Positions 55,638 to 63,478 of a stretch of 64,000 nucleotides of DNA are shown in pieces (the stretch's first letter is position 1; the number at the start of each line of letters is the position of its first letter). The notes under the pieces are model-generated. The model made no database searches, was not told the origin of the DNA, and saw only the letters and a program-made list of their open reading frames with translations. The position numbers and the translations under genes were made by a program. The stretch is from Methanofollis ethanolicus (lineage in GTDB: Archaea > Halobacteriota > Methanomicrobia > Methanomicrobiales > Methanofollaceae): the NCBI RefSeq assembly GCF_001571385.1, contig NZ_BCNW01000001.1:248001-312000 (forward strand). Reading direction: 5' to 3'.

Positions 55638-57190
55638 GTCCTGCGCAGCAGGAAGACGGCGAGCGCGGCAGCAGTCAGGAGGGAGACGGGGGAGAGGGGC
55701 GACTGTTGCGCTGTCGTCGGGGGAACGGTCGTCGCCGTTGTGCCGACTGTGGCCGTGGCCTTCGTCGTCTCCGAAGATGTTGTCTGAGCGATCGTGGTCG
55801 CCGTCGTCACCGTCGTCTCTGCCGGGATCTCCTCCGCCACGGCCGCAACAGCCCCGCCCTGTACGACGGTAATCGCAAAGTACGAGAACCCGGTGCAATA
55901 TGCCCGATACTTCGCCACTCCTCCTTCGGTGCCGAGATATTCGGTCCTGAGGGTCTGCCATGCCCCATCATGGTACCGCTGGAGGGCGATGTCTGTGGTG
56001 TTGATCCCCTGCCCCACGATCCATGCCTCGTCCACGGCGAACTCGAAGGTGGCGTTGCAGTTTTCCAGGTTCCCGAAACCCGGCCCGACTTCAAGGTACT
56101 GGTAGGTGGCGTTTTCTATCTCGCCGACACCTGCAGGAACAGAGGAGAGTTCCCGGGCGGTCATCGTGAGGGAACTCATCTCCTCTTCAGGCACGATGAC
56201 AACTTTCATGACGGCGCAGCCCTGGAAACAGAATTCCGACGTCTCACCCGCTGCGATGCCGGTGGCGAGGGCCGTATCCCATCCGCCAGAACCGCTGTCG
56301 CCTGCTGCAGGCGTGACCGGGCTTGCCATCACGGTCTCTTTGTTGTGGACGAGGACGTCGGGGATGGACTCGACGCCCGCGAGGGACTTCGGGAAGTTGG
56401 TGAAGATGACGCGGTCTGCCCCGATCCCCCTGTCATGGAGGGCCTCCTCGATCCCCTTCGCCATCTCCCCTGACTGCATGTTCTCGATGACGTACTTCAC
56501 ATTCCGGTATTTCTCCGGGTTCGAGGCGATGTCGTCGACGACCTTTGCCGGGGTGAACTGCCCGCCCATGTAGAAGTCGGGCCCGAAGACGGCGACGACG
56601 TTGAGGTCGAGCCAGCTCTCCGCCGCTTCCCTCTGCCAGACCATCACGATGACGTCCTGCCCCTTGACCCGGATCTTTTCCTCGTCCGTGAGGTCGGCGG
56701 CGTCGATCGCGTCGCAGTACGCCTCACAGTTCGCCTCATATGCGGTGGCGTTCGCCCCGTCTGCGGCAATGAGGATGTCCTTCACATCCTCTGCAAAGAC
56801 CTTCGCCTTCTCGGGGGTGCTCCAGTCCTGTGCGCCGACGACGGTCCAGGTCACGTTTTTCCCGTAATTGCTCTTCATGAACTTCTCGACTGCCGGCATG
56901 ACAACGGGTTTGTCCATGCTTGAGTCGTGGGCCATGAAGAGGTCTGCCGATGCGATAAAGTCCTTCTGCATCTGGATGCGGCTATCGATGATGTCGCCCT
57001 GCATATGCGGGCAGATGGTCGGGTCGGCGACTGCGATCACGTTCACATGGTCGCCGCCGATCGCCTGCACGGGATCAGCGATGACACTCGTCGTGGCGAC
57101 GATATCCATCGCCGCGACGGCAGGCACGCCGAGAGTGCATATCACAAATAATATAATGAGTATTCTCTCAATGCTACTTTTAATCATCAT
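55634..57190 (-). CDS. Metal-binding (TroA-like) protein fused to a PGF-pre-PGF-like domain with C-terminal anchor
   Basis: A 518-residue surface protein. A signal peptide (1-27) precedes a TroA/ZnuA-like domain (28-300: DIVATTSVIADPVQAIGGDHVNVIAVADPTICPHMQG). The usual DPHxYxP stretch is replaced by CPHMQ. A second domain (about 315-455) resembles PGF-pre-PGF surface modules, and a Thr/Ala-rich linker (460-495) leads to a C-terminal hydrophobic helix and RRT. The protein is tethered to the envelope instead of being a lipoprotein. It has its own promoter and follows the permease gene. The metal is unknown and the altered motif could mean a different ligand. Confidence 0.82.
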   Translation of the reverse strand: MMIKSSIERILIILFVICTLGVPAVAAMDIVATTSVIADPVQAIGGDHVNVIAVADPTICPHMQGDIIDSRIQMQKDFIASADLFMAHDSSMDKPVVMPAVEKFMKSNYGKNVTWTVVGAQDWSTPEKAKVFAEDVKDILIAADGANATAYEANCEAYCDAIDAADLTDEEKIRVKGQDVIVMVWQREAAESWLDLNVVAVFGPDFYMGGQFTPAKVVDDIASNPEKYRNVKYVIENMQSGEMAKGIEEALHDRGIGADRVIFTNFPKSLAGVESIPDVLVHNKETVMASPVTPAAGDSGSGGWDTALATGIAAGETSEFCFQGCAVMKVVIVPEEEMSSLTMTARELSSVPAGVGEIENATYQYLEVGPGFGNLENCNATFEFAVDEAWIVGQGINTTDIALQRYHDGAWQTLRTEYLGTEGGVAKYRAYCTGFSYFAITVVQGGAVAAVAEEIPAETTVTTATTIAQTTSSETTKATATVGTTATTVPPTTAQQSPLSPVSLLTAAALAVFLLRRT

Positions 57191-57224
57191 ATGTTTAACA
57201 ATGTGTTAATTATATTATATATTT
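57191..57224 (-). promoter_or_regulatory. Promoter and palindrome of the anchored metal-binding protein gene
   Basis: The palindrome TTAACA-ATG-TGTTAA (57195-57209) lies just upstream of the start codon, next to the TATA-like stretch TATATAATATAA (about 57210-57222, minus strand). The palindrome is a perfect 6-bp pair and covers the expected transcription start. It differs from the ATTTGG operator of the first metal transporter, so a different regulator is likely. Confidence 0.5.
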
Positions 57225-57245
57225 TGCTAAAATGGAGGAAGAGGT

Positions 57246-58073
57246 TCAGTCCCCCTTCGGAACCCGGCGCTTCGGGGATATGAGCACTGCCAGGAGGAAA
57301 AGGGCGCTGAAGGCGACGGCGACGAGGGGGCCGACCGGGAGGGAGTGCTGGAGCCCGACCCATGCCCCGGTGACGCTGACCGTTGCAGCGACAAGAGGGG
57401 CGACAAGGAAGAGGCCCCTGACCGTGGAGCAGAACTGGTAGGCGATCGCCGCCGGGGTGACGAGCCAGACATAGAGGAGGAGGCCCCCGATGATGTTGAG
57501 GGAGAGGGAGACCGAGATGGCGATCATGAAGAGGAGGGCATAAAAGATGGGGCGCACCCTTATCCCGGCCGCTTCGGCAATCTTTTTGTTGAAGATGACC
57601 GCCGTGATCTCCTTGAAAAAGATCAGGACAAAGAGGACGGCGACGATGGAGATGAGGGCGAGGGCATAGATCTCCTCACGGTACAGGGAGACGACGTTCC
57701 CGAAAAGAAGTGCGCTCGTGTTGACGCCTGTCCCGAGGTACTGCATGTACGAGATGAAGAATATGGCAATGGCCATCATCATCCCGAAGAGGATCCCGAG
57801 GATCGTGTCTGTGGGCATCCTCGCCTTCTCCGAGAGGGGGCCAAGGATGACGGCGATCGTCAGGCTTGCGAGGACTGCCGCAACGGTCCCGTCGATGCCG
57901 AAGAAGATCCCGACGGCAGCACCGGCAAAGGCGGCATGTGTCATCGTAAAGCCGATGGAGGAGATGTTCATCTGCGTGATGATCACGCCGAGCACGCTGC
58001 AGGCGATCGAGGCGAAGAGCATCGCCTCGACGGCATGGCAGACGATGTTGTTCGGAATGAGGAACTCAAGCAT
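57246..58073 (-). CDS. Metal ABC transporter permease, second system
   Basis: A 275-residue ABC-3 family permease with about eight transmembrane helices (MLFASIACSVLGVIITQMNISSIGFTMTHAAFAGAAVGIF is the family-typical N-terminal part). ATG at 58073 is chosen; it overlaps the ATPase stop by eight bases. It is the second system of this type in the window and is only distantly related to the permease at 0.7-1.5 kb. It probably works with the ATPase upstream and the anchored binding protein downstream. Confidence 0.88.
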   Translation of the reverse strand: MLEFLIPNNIVCHAVEAMLFASIACSVLGVIITQMNISSIGFTMTHAAFAGAAVGIFFGIDGTVAAVLASLTIAVILGPLSEKARMPTDTILGILFGMMMAIAIFFISYMQYLGTGVNTSALLFGNVVSLYREEIYALALISIVAVLFVLIFFKEITAVIFNKKIAEAAGIRVRPIFYALLFMIAISVSLSLNIIGGLLLYVWLVTPAAIAYQFCSTVRGLFLVAPLVAATVSVTGAWVGLQHSLPVGPLVAVAFSALFLLAVLISPKRRVPKGD

Positions 58074-58806
58074 GCGGGCCTCCCGAGAGGGTGCGGACAT
58101 GATCTTCGACCTCATCTGCCGGGCAGGGCCTGTTGAAGATGAGCTGTCCGTCATTCATCACAAGCACCCGCACTTCCCTCTCGGGGAGTGCGTCGAAGGC
58201 ATGAGAGACCATCATGACGGTGCAGCCCTGGTCTGCGATGCTTGCGAGTACCCCGCAGATAAAGTCACGGGTGCCGAGGTCGAGGTTGGAGAAGGGTTCG
58301 TCGAGGAGGAGGATATCGGGTTTTTTGACGAGGCTCTGGGCGATGAGCACTTTCTGCTGCTGCCCGCCGGAAAGTTTGCCGATCGGCCTCGCCGCGAGGT
58401 CGTCGATGCCGAGGAGGTCCATCACATCCCTTGCGATCCTTCTGTCCGCCTCGCCCGGCCGCCGGCCATAGCCGAGCAGGCCGTAGCGCCCCATCATCAC
58501 GACGTCCTTGACGGTGAAGGGAGCGAGGGGGTCGAAGGCGAAGTTCTGGATGACGTAGCCGACCCGCCTGCGGACTTCGTAGCCCCGGGAGGCGACGTCG
58601 AGATCGCAGACCGTTGCCCGCCCCCGGGTGATCGGGAGCATCCCGTTGACTGTCTCAAGGAGGGTCGTCTTTCCGGCGCCGTTCGGTCCGCCGACAACGA
58701 CAAACTCTCCGGGGGTGACGGTGAAGGTGAGGCCCCTGATCACCGGTCGGTCAGACCCTTCGTAGGCTGTGAAGACCCCCGCAAGGTCGATAGTGCCGCC
58801 GGGCAT
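58066..58806 (-). CDS. Metal ABC transporter ATP-binding protein, second system
   Basis: A 246-residue ATPase. Walker A GGPNGAGKTTLLETV, Q-loop VIQNFAFDPLAPFT, signature LSGGQQQKVLIAQSL, Walker B ILLLDEPFSNLD and H-loop MMVSHAFD are intact. The gene follows an FmdE-family gene after two bases and overlaps the permease gene, so it is the second of four linked genes. The linked FmdE protein has conserved cysteines and histidines of a metal-binding type, which suggests that this transporter supplies metal to or is regulated alongside an enzyme system. Confidence 0.9.
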   Translation of the reverse strand: MPGGTIDLAGVFTAYEGSDRPVIRGLTFTVTPGEFVVVGGPNGAGKTTLLETVNGMLPITRGRATVCDLDVASRGYEVRRRVGYVIQNFAFDPLAPFTVKDVVMMGRYGLLGYGRRPGEADRRIARDVMDLLGIDDLAARPIGKLSGGQQQKVLIAQSLVKKPDILLLDEPFSNLDLGTRDFICGVLASIADQGCTVMMVSHAFDALPEREVRVLVMNDGQLIFNRPCPADEVEDHVRTLSGGPHA

Positions 58807-58808
58807 CG

Positions 58809-59249
58809 TCAGTGCTCGCCGGCCGTGAAGAGTTCGGCGTCGTCGAGATAGTACATCTCTTCGGCAAAGGCTTCGATCAGGGCTTCGTAGTCATCCCCGT
58901 CGCCTTCCGGGAGGCCGAAGGGCCGGGGGACGACCCTGACCGTCCTGCCATCGGTCTCGAACTCAACGGCGATCTGGTCACTCTCGATGATCTCGATGTT
59001 CCGTTTGCCGAGGGTGCACCCGCTGCCGACCTGGACCCCGTCGGCGAGGCAGGACTCCGGGGGCGTGCCGGCGCAGTAGACCCGCGCCCGAAGTTCGAAG
59101 GGGTTGTTGCAGATGTGTTCGCGCGCGTACTTTCCGATCCTGTATCCGATAACGATATATGGGCCGAGATGGCCGTGGAATGCGGCGAGGTCCGTGACGG
59201 TGAAGTTCTTTTCGAGATTGAGGTACTGGCAGCCGTTATGTCTGTGCAT
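58809..59249 (-). CDS. FmdE-family protein
   Basis: A 146-residue protein of the FmdE (formylmethanofuran dehydrogenase-associated) family, without the C-terminal zinc finger found in longer members. The N-terminal FHGHLGPYIVIGYRIGKYA and ESCLADGVQVGSGCTLGKRNIEI carry the conserved His and Cys expected of a metal/cluster site. FmdE itself was found with molybdenum formylmethanofuran dehydrogenase but its role is unresolved. It is first in the operon with the second metal transporter, with TATA-like ATTTATAG upstream. Confidence 0.85.
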   Translation of the reverse strand: MHRHNGCQYLNLEKNFTVTDLAAFHGHLGPYIVIGYRIGKYAREHICNNPFELRARVYCAGTPPESCLADGVQVGSGCTLGKRNIEIIESDQIAVEFETDGRTVRVVPRPFGLPEGDGDDYEALIEAFAEEMYYLDDAELFTAGEH

Positions 59250-59322
59250 GAGAGATCATCGGCATTCGTGCTATAAATTAATTCAGGTTTGCTACAGGGT
59301 GAGAAAAGTGATCTGCGGGGTG

Positions 59323-59568
59323 TTATTCTGTCCCTGCACGGAGGGCGGCATAGGCCCGCTCCACAGCCTCACGGACCCTGCCGCCGGGGATATCCCCCTC
59401 TGCGGAGCCGATGAGGAGGGCACCGCCAGGGCCAGCGACGACGATCGCGACCGGTTCTGCGGCGATGTACGCCCCTCCATCCCACGAGCAGAGCACGCTC
59501 CGCACGATCGGCACGACAGCGCGTCCCCCGGCCATGCGCACCTCGCCGATAGTAACATCTTCCTTCAT
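59323..59568 (-). CDS. Short GerW/YtfJ-like protein
   Basis: An 81-residue protein: DVTIGEVRMAGGRAVVPIVRSVLCSW then GGAYIAAEPVAIVVAGPGGALLIG. The pattern resembles the conserved core of GerW/YtfJ without the glycine-rich insertion. This is a resemblance by eye, not a search result. It overlaps the DUF2953 gene by four bases and closes a three-gene operon with DUF2953 and GerW. The role is unknown. Confidence 0.6.
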   Translation of the reverse strand: MKEDVTIGEVRMAGGRAVVPIVRSVLCSWDGGAYIAAEPVAIVVAGPGGALLIGSAEGDIPGGRVREAVERAYAALRAGTE

Positions 59569-60239
59569 TTCTCCTCTCCCCCCTCAAGGAAGATCCGGCG
59601 CACCGGCGGTGCAAGGGCGAACCCGACCGCGGCGCCGAGGAGGGCGATCGGTCCGTCGACCCTGAGTCGTACCTCGCCCCGGCCCGCCGGATCCCCGCCG
59701 GAAAAGAGCGGTTCCATATCGACATCGACAGGTGTCGGCCCCAGGATGCCTCGAACTGCCTGCACCGCCCCAAAGGCCTTCCCTGTCGCGATGGGACCGC
59801 CGCAATCGGCCCTGATCCAGAGGGCAAGGCGTTCCAGGCTGGTGTGGGCGACGACCCTGCCGAGAAGGTGGGTGACGTGCGGGAAAAGTGTACGGAGAGT
59901 CTCCCTGTTCAGAAGAGTCGAGGGAAGCCCTTTTTCTTCCCTTTTTTCTTCTCCCTCTTCTCTCTCTTCCTCTTTCTCCTCGCCCTCTTCAGGTTCTGTT
60001 TCAGGGATATCCCACGAGAAGAGGGTGGTCCCGCCGACCAGAAAGTCGGCATGCCAGACCGCCTCTTTCTTCACGCTCACGCCGAAGGCCGCCCACCCGA
60101 GGGAGAGGGAAAGGGTCCCCGCACCTCCCTCGTAGGCCCCCGCGGCCCCGACTCGCAGGGGGAGGAGAAAGACGGATAGGAGGATGACACCGATGCCGGC
60201 ATAATATGCAAGGAGAATGAGGATGTCGCCGCCGGCCAT
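59565..60239 (-). CDS. DUF2953 family protein (YtfI-like)
   Basis: A 224-residue protein: an N-terminal transmembrane helix (7-28), a region with highly acidic repeats (EPEEGEEKEEEREEGEEKREEK, about 107-128), then the DUF2953 core (HVTHLLGRVVAHTSLERLALWIRADCGGPIATGKAFGAVQAVRG) and a hydrophobic C-terminal segment. In Bacillus the homologue YtfI is encoded next to YtfJ/GerW. Here the same pair is conserved in an archaeon, so the two likely function together irrespective of spores. The function is unknown. Confidence 0.8.
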   Translation of the reverse strand: MAGGDILILLAYYAGIGVILLSVFLLPLRVGAAGAYEGGAGTLSLSLGWAAFGVSVKKEAVWHADFLVGGTTLFSWDIPETEPEEGEEKEEEREEGEEKREEKGLPSTLLNRETLRTLFPHVTHLLGRVVAHTSLERLALWIRADCGGPIATGKAFGAVQAVRGILGPTPVDVDMEPLFSGGDPAGRGEVRLRVDGPIALLGAAVGFALAPPVRRIFLEGGEEK

Positions 60240-60250
60240 GCTCGACCTGT

Positions 60251-60673
60251 CTACTCGGTTCCCTGTTCGGTTTTCTTCTCCTTTTCCTCGCCCTTTTCCG
60301 GTTTGCCGACTTTGGCGGCGACACGCTCGACCATCGAGGGGATGACTTCCCCGACACTCTCGATGATCTCGGCGATCGGTCCCTTCTTCTTGAGAGAGTA
60401 GATCTGCACCCCTTCAGGACCCTTCACGTCCTTGTGGACGACGAGGAGGGCGATCGGTTCGACACCGGCACCTGCCCCGCCGCCTTCGCCGCCACCGCCC
60501 TCACCGCCCGGACCATTGCCCCTCCCTGCAGCGGCGCCGAAGCCGAAGCCGAAGCCGGCGATCGCGAAGACGACCTTGTCCCCGAGATCGAGCGGATCGC
60601 CAATGATCGCCTTTGCCGTTACGAAGTTACGAAGTTCCTCCGCCGTTACCCTGATCATCTCATCGCCTGTCAT
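60251..60673 (-). CDS. GerW family protein (YtfJ-like)
   Basis: A 140-residue GerW/YtfJ-family protein. IIGDPLDLGDKVVFAIAGFGFGFGAAAGRG is followed by a Gly-rich insertion, then VEPIALLVVHKDVKGPEGVQIYSL and the C-terminal VPSMVERVAAKV-type helix with a charged tail. ATG at 60673 is preferred (GTGAT four bases upstream). In bacilli the family is linked to spore germination, which cannot apply to a methanogen. It is first in the operon with DUF2953 and the short GerW-like gene. Confidence 0.82.
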   Translation of the reverse strand: MTGDEMIRVTAEELRNFVTAKAIIGDPLDLGDKVVFAIAGFGFGFGAAAGRGNGPGGEGGGGEGGGAGAGVEPIALLVVHKDVKGPEGVQIYSLKKKGPIAEIIESVGEVIPSMVERVAAKVGKPEKGEEKEKKTEQGTE

Positions 60674-60739
60674 GTCTATCACACTCAGAGAGGAGAGAAC
60701 CCCACATAAAGGTATGGGGGGAGGCGACCGACGGGTCCG

Positions 60740-61087
60740 TCACAGCAGCCGCGTCGAATCGGTCGGCCGAGGCACCTTGACGACGAGGACGCGGAAAGGC
60801 CGCTCGCCCTCGTTGATCCAGCGGTGCGGGATCCGTGCCGGGCTCTGGACCAGGGTGTCAGGGCCGCACTCCTGCCTCTCCTCGCCGATCTCGACGACGC
60901 CGGTCCCTTCCAGGACATAGAAAGCGACGTCCACGGGAGTGATGTGCTTTTTCAGGCTTTCACCGGGTTGCAGGGTGATGTGGACCATGGTGGCGTGTTC
61001 GGTGTCGTAGATCTTTCGTGCGTCCACGCCGTGCGGGTTCTTCTCGACCGGGGTCTCCATGACCGTTCGTGCAATCAATGTCTTCAC
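60740..61087 (-). CDS. Cupin-domain protein
   Basis: A 115-residue single-domain cupin. The two cupin motifs are present: HITLQPGESLKKHITPVDVAFYVLEGTGVVEIG, with one histidine kept, and DTLVQSPARIPHRWINEG with the second histidine. Metal binding is plausible, although one of the usual ligands in motif 1 may be missing. The substrate is unknown; such proteins range from isomerases to sugar binding. It is separated by 66 bases from GerW and divergent from cooS. Confidence 0.85.
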   Translation of the reverse strand: MKTLIARTVMETPVEKNPHGVDARKIYDTEHATMVHITLQPGESLKKHITPVDVAFYVLEGTGVVEIGEERQECGPDTLVQSPARIPHRWINEGERPFRVLVVKVPRPTDSTRLL

Positions 61088-61246
61088 CTTGGGGATACTC
61101 CGTCTCCCTCGATGAATACCTTTGGGTCGCCCCCTCCCCCTGCGATCATCAGGCGGATGAAGAGGTTCTCGACCCGGCGCGACGACGACAGGTTTATTCC
61201 CTCTCCTTGAGATGGGGGGGTGGCGGCGGCAGACTCGGCCGCCTCC

Positions 61247-61262
61247 GGAGGGGACGCAATTG
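61247..61262 (+). promoter_or_regulatory. Ribosome binding site deciding a TTG start for cooS
   Basis: GGAGGGG at 61247-61253 lies six bases before TTG (61260-61262). The ATG at 61212 has no ribosome binding site and would add 16 residues of unlikely composition (GGWRRQTRPPPEGTQ). TTG therefore is the probable start. Confidence 0.6.
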
Positions 61263-63164
61263 GATGAAAAGAGAATCTCGTACCACCCGTCAGTGAGGAC
61301 GGTCTATACAAAACTCCATGATATGGGGCTTTCCAATGTCTGGGACCGCTACGAGGCGCAGGGGATCGGGGGCGACCCGGACAACAGGTGCCGCTTCTGC
61401 ATGGGCGGCGTACGCTGTGATTTCTGCTCGAGCGGGCCCTGTCGGGCCGACGCCGCCGCGGACAAACGCGGCGTCTGCGGGATCTCCGCGGACGGCATGG
61501 CGATGCGCATGATGCTCCTGCGCAATGTGATGGGGGCCTCGACGTACCACTACCACTGCGAGCAGACAGTGAGGACCCTGCGGGAGACCGTCCGCGGCAC
61601 GACTCCCTTTACGGTGAAGGACCCGGAAAAATTGAAGGCCTTTGCGGCTCGGCTCGACCTTGACACACGCATGCCGACCGACAGACTGGCCCTTGCCCTC
61701 TGTACTTTTGTCGAGAACGACTTCCACCGCAGATCCGACGAACAAAGTCAGATCGTCGGACTCCTTGCACCGGCCGACCGCATCCGGGTCTGGCAGGAGA
61801 CCGGGATCTTCCCCGGCGGGATCTACGGTGAGATGATGGTCGCGACGAGTTCCTCCCTCACGAACGTGGACGGCGACTATGTGAGCCTTGCGAAGAAGGC
61901 GATGCGTCTTTCCGTGGCGATGGCCTACCAGAGCCAGATCGTCCTCGAGTACCTCCAGGACGCACTCTTCGGGACGCCGACTCCCCACGGTATGCGGGTG
62001 GACCTCGGCGTCCTCGACCCCGACTACGTCAATATTCTCCCGAACGGCCACGAACCCTTCCTGGGCTTTGCGCTGGTGGACCTCGCCCGCGACCCCGCCT
62101 GGCAGGAGCGGGCGCACGAGGCCGGGGCGAAGGGGATACGGGTGATCGCGAATATCGAGACCGGGCAGGAGATGGTCCAGCGCCTCCCGATGGACGATGT
62201 CTTCTGGGGCTATACAGGGAACTGGATCATGCAGGAGGCGGTGCTTGCCACGGGGGCGGTGGACGTCTTTGTGGCCGACATGAACTGCTCGCTGCCCCTC
62301 GATCCCGTCTATGCGGAGAAGTTCCGCTTCAAACTTGTCCCGGTCTCGGAACTCGTCGCCTTCGAGGGCGTCGCTGACCGCGTGAATTATGACCCGGCAC
62401 AGGCGCGGGCGCAGGCGGCGGCCCTCCTTGAGATGGGGATCGAGAACTTTCGGCAGAGGCACGGGAAGGTCGAACCCGTCCGCGGCCTCCCTGTCAGTCA
62501 GGCGGTCGTCGGCTTCTCGCCGGAGAGCATCACGAAGGCCCTCGGCGGGAGTCTCGTCCCCCTCCTCGACGCGATCAGGGACGGGTCGATCCGCGGTATC
62601 GCGGGTCTCGTCTCCTGCACGACCCTGCGGGACTCGGGCCAGGACGTCCACTCGGTCGCCGTCGCGGAGGAACTGATCAGGCGCGACATCCTGGTGCTCT
62701 CGATGGGCTGCGGGAACGCGGCGATGCAGGTCGCCGGCCTCTGCACTCCGGAGGCCGCGGCGAAGGCCGGGCCCGGCCTCAAGAAGGTCTGCACCTCCCT
62801 TGGCGTCCCGCCCGTCCTCTCTTTCGGGACCTGCACCGACACCGGCCGCCTCGCCGATCTCGTCGCCGCCGTCGGTGCAGCCCTCGGCGGCGTGCCCGTC
62901 GCCGACCTCCCTGTCGCGGCTGTCGCCCCCGAGTACATGGAGCAGAAGGCGACGATCGACGCGATCTTTGCTCTCGCCTTCGGGCTGTACACCTATGTGA
63001 ATCCTGTGCCGACGGTGACCGGCGCCCCGCGCCTGGTGAAACTCCTCACCGCGGACCTGCAGGGGATCACTGGCGGCGTCCTCAGGCTTGAACAGGACGC
63101 AACGGCGGCTGCGGACGGTGTCCTCGGCCATATCGAGGAGAAGAGAAGAGGACTCGGGCTGTGA
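61260..63164 (+). CDS. cooS: CooS-family (carbon monoxide dehydrogenase-like) protein with altered C-cluster ligands
   Basis: A 634-residue homologue of the Ni-CODH catalytic subunit (TTG start at 61260). B-cluster cysteines are seen in CDFCSSGPC and GVCG. Of the C-cluster ligands (numbering from the TTG start), His264 (NGHEP), Cys343 (DMNC), Cys453 (VSCT), Cys484 (MGCG) and Cys525 (GTCTD) are present. However, the usual GxCCTGNE, which gives the Fe1 cysteine, is NIETGQE: Glu300 replaces it. One D-cluster cysteine is replaced by Arg (CMGGVRCDFC). CooS-V of Carboxydothermus, which lacks a canonical cysteine, has a hybrid Fe-S-O cluster and no CO activity; this protein may be of that kind. A small gene follows directly. 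Confidence 0.9.
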   Translation: MDEKRISYHPSVRTVYTKLHDMGLSNVWDRYEAQGIGGDPDNRCRFCMGGVRCDFCSSGPCRADAAADKRGVCGISADGMAMRMMLLRNVMGASTYHYHCEQTVRTLRETVRGTTPFTVKDPEKLKAFAARLDLDTRMPTDRLALALCTFVENDFHRRSDEQSQIVGLLAPADRIRVWQETGIFPGGIYGEMMVATSSSLTNVDGDYVSLAKKAMRLSVAMAYQSQIVLEYLQDALFGTPTPHGMRVDLGVLDPDYVNILPNGHEPFLGFALVDLARDPAWQERAHEAGAKGIRVIANIETGQEMVQRLPMDDVFWGYTGNWIMQEAVLATGAVDVFVADMNCSLPLDPVYAEKFRFKLVPVSELVAFEGVADRVNYDPAQARAQAAALLEMGIENFRQRHGKVEPVRGLPVSQAVVGFSPESITKALGGSLVPLLDAIRDGSIRGIAGLVSCTTLRDSGQDVHSVAVAEELIRRDILVLSMGCGNAAMQVAGLCTPEAAAKAGPGLKKVCTSLGVPPVLSFGTCTDTGRLADLVAAVGAALGGVPVADLPVAAVAPEYMEQKATIDAIFALAFGLYTYVNPVPTVTGAPRLVKLLTADLQGITGGVLRLEQDATAAADGVLGHIEEKRRGLGL

Positions 63165-63478
63165 CGGGAAAAGATACCTGGCCAGTTGCCTGCAGCACCG
63201 CCGACCCCTCGCTGATCTCCGAGGTGAAGGTGGGAAGCAGGCGGGTCATCATCTTCGGTCTCGAAGGGATGCTGGACGGCGTTGCGGCCCTCGGCATCAC
63301 GGACGAACCGGCGCTCCGCGCCGAACTCCTGCGGCAGGCAGGGGAGAGGGGTCGGATACCGTGGGGCCTGGAGGAAGCGGCGACCGACGCCCTCCTCATC
63401 CTGTACCGCCGGAGGCACAGCAGAAATGGCTTTGTAGGGGAGAAGATCTCCCGCTGCGACGACAGGAGAGAGAAATAG
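63161..63478 (+). CDS. Hypothetical protein co-translated with the CooS-like protein
   Basis: A 105-residue protein starting with GTG at 63161, overlapping the cooS stop by four bases. I do not recognise the family. It has an alpha/beta pattern: VGSRRVIIFGLEGMLDGVAALGI (strand then helix), then ITDEPALRAELLRQAGERGRIP and a C-terminal helix LEEAATDALLILYRRRHSRNG with a basic tail. The overlap implies that it is needed in step with the CooS-like subunit, perhaps as a maturation or small partner subunit. That is inference. Confidence 0.75.
   Translation: MTGKDTWPVACSTADPSLISEVKVGSRRVIIFGLEGMLDGVAALGITDEPALRAELLRQAGERGRIPWGLEEAATDALLILYRRRHSRNGFVGEKISRCDDRREK

Noticed and set aside
61290-63131. 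A 613-codon minus-strand frame opposite cooS
   Set aside because: Antisense shadow of a conserved gene, Arg/Asp/His-rich without motifs.
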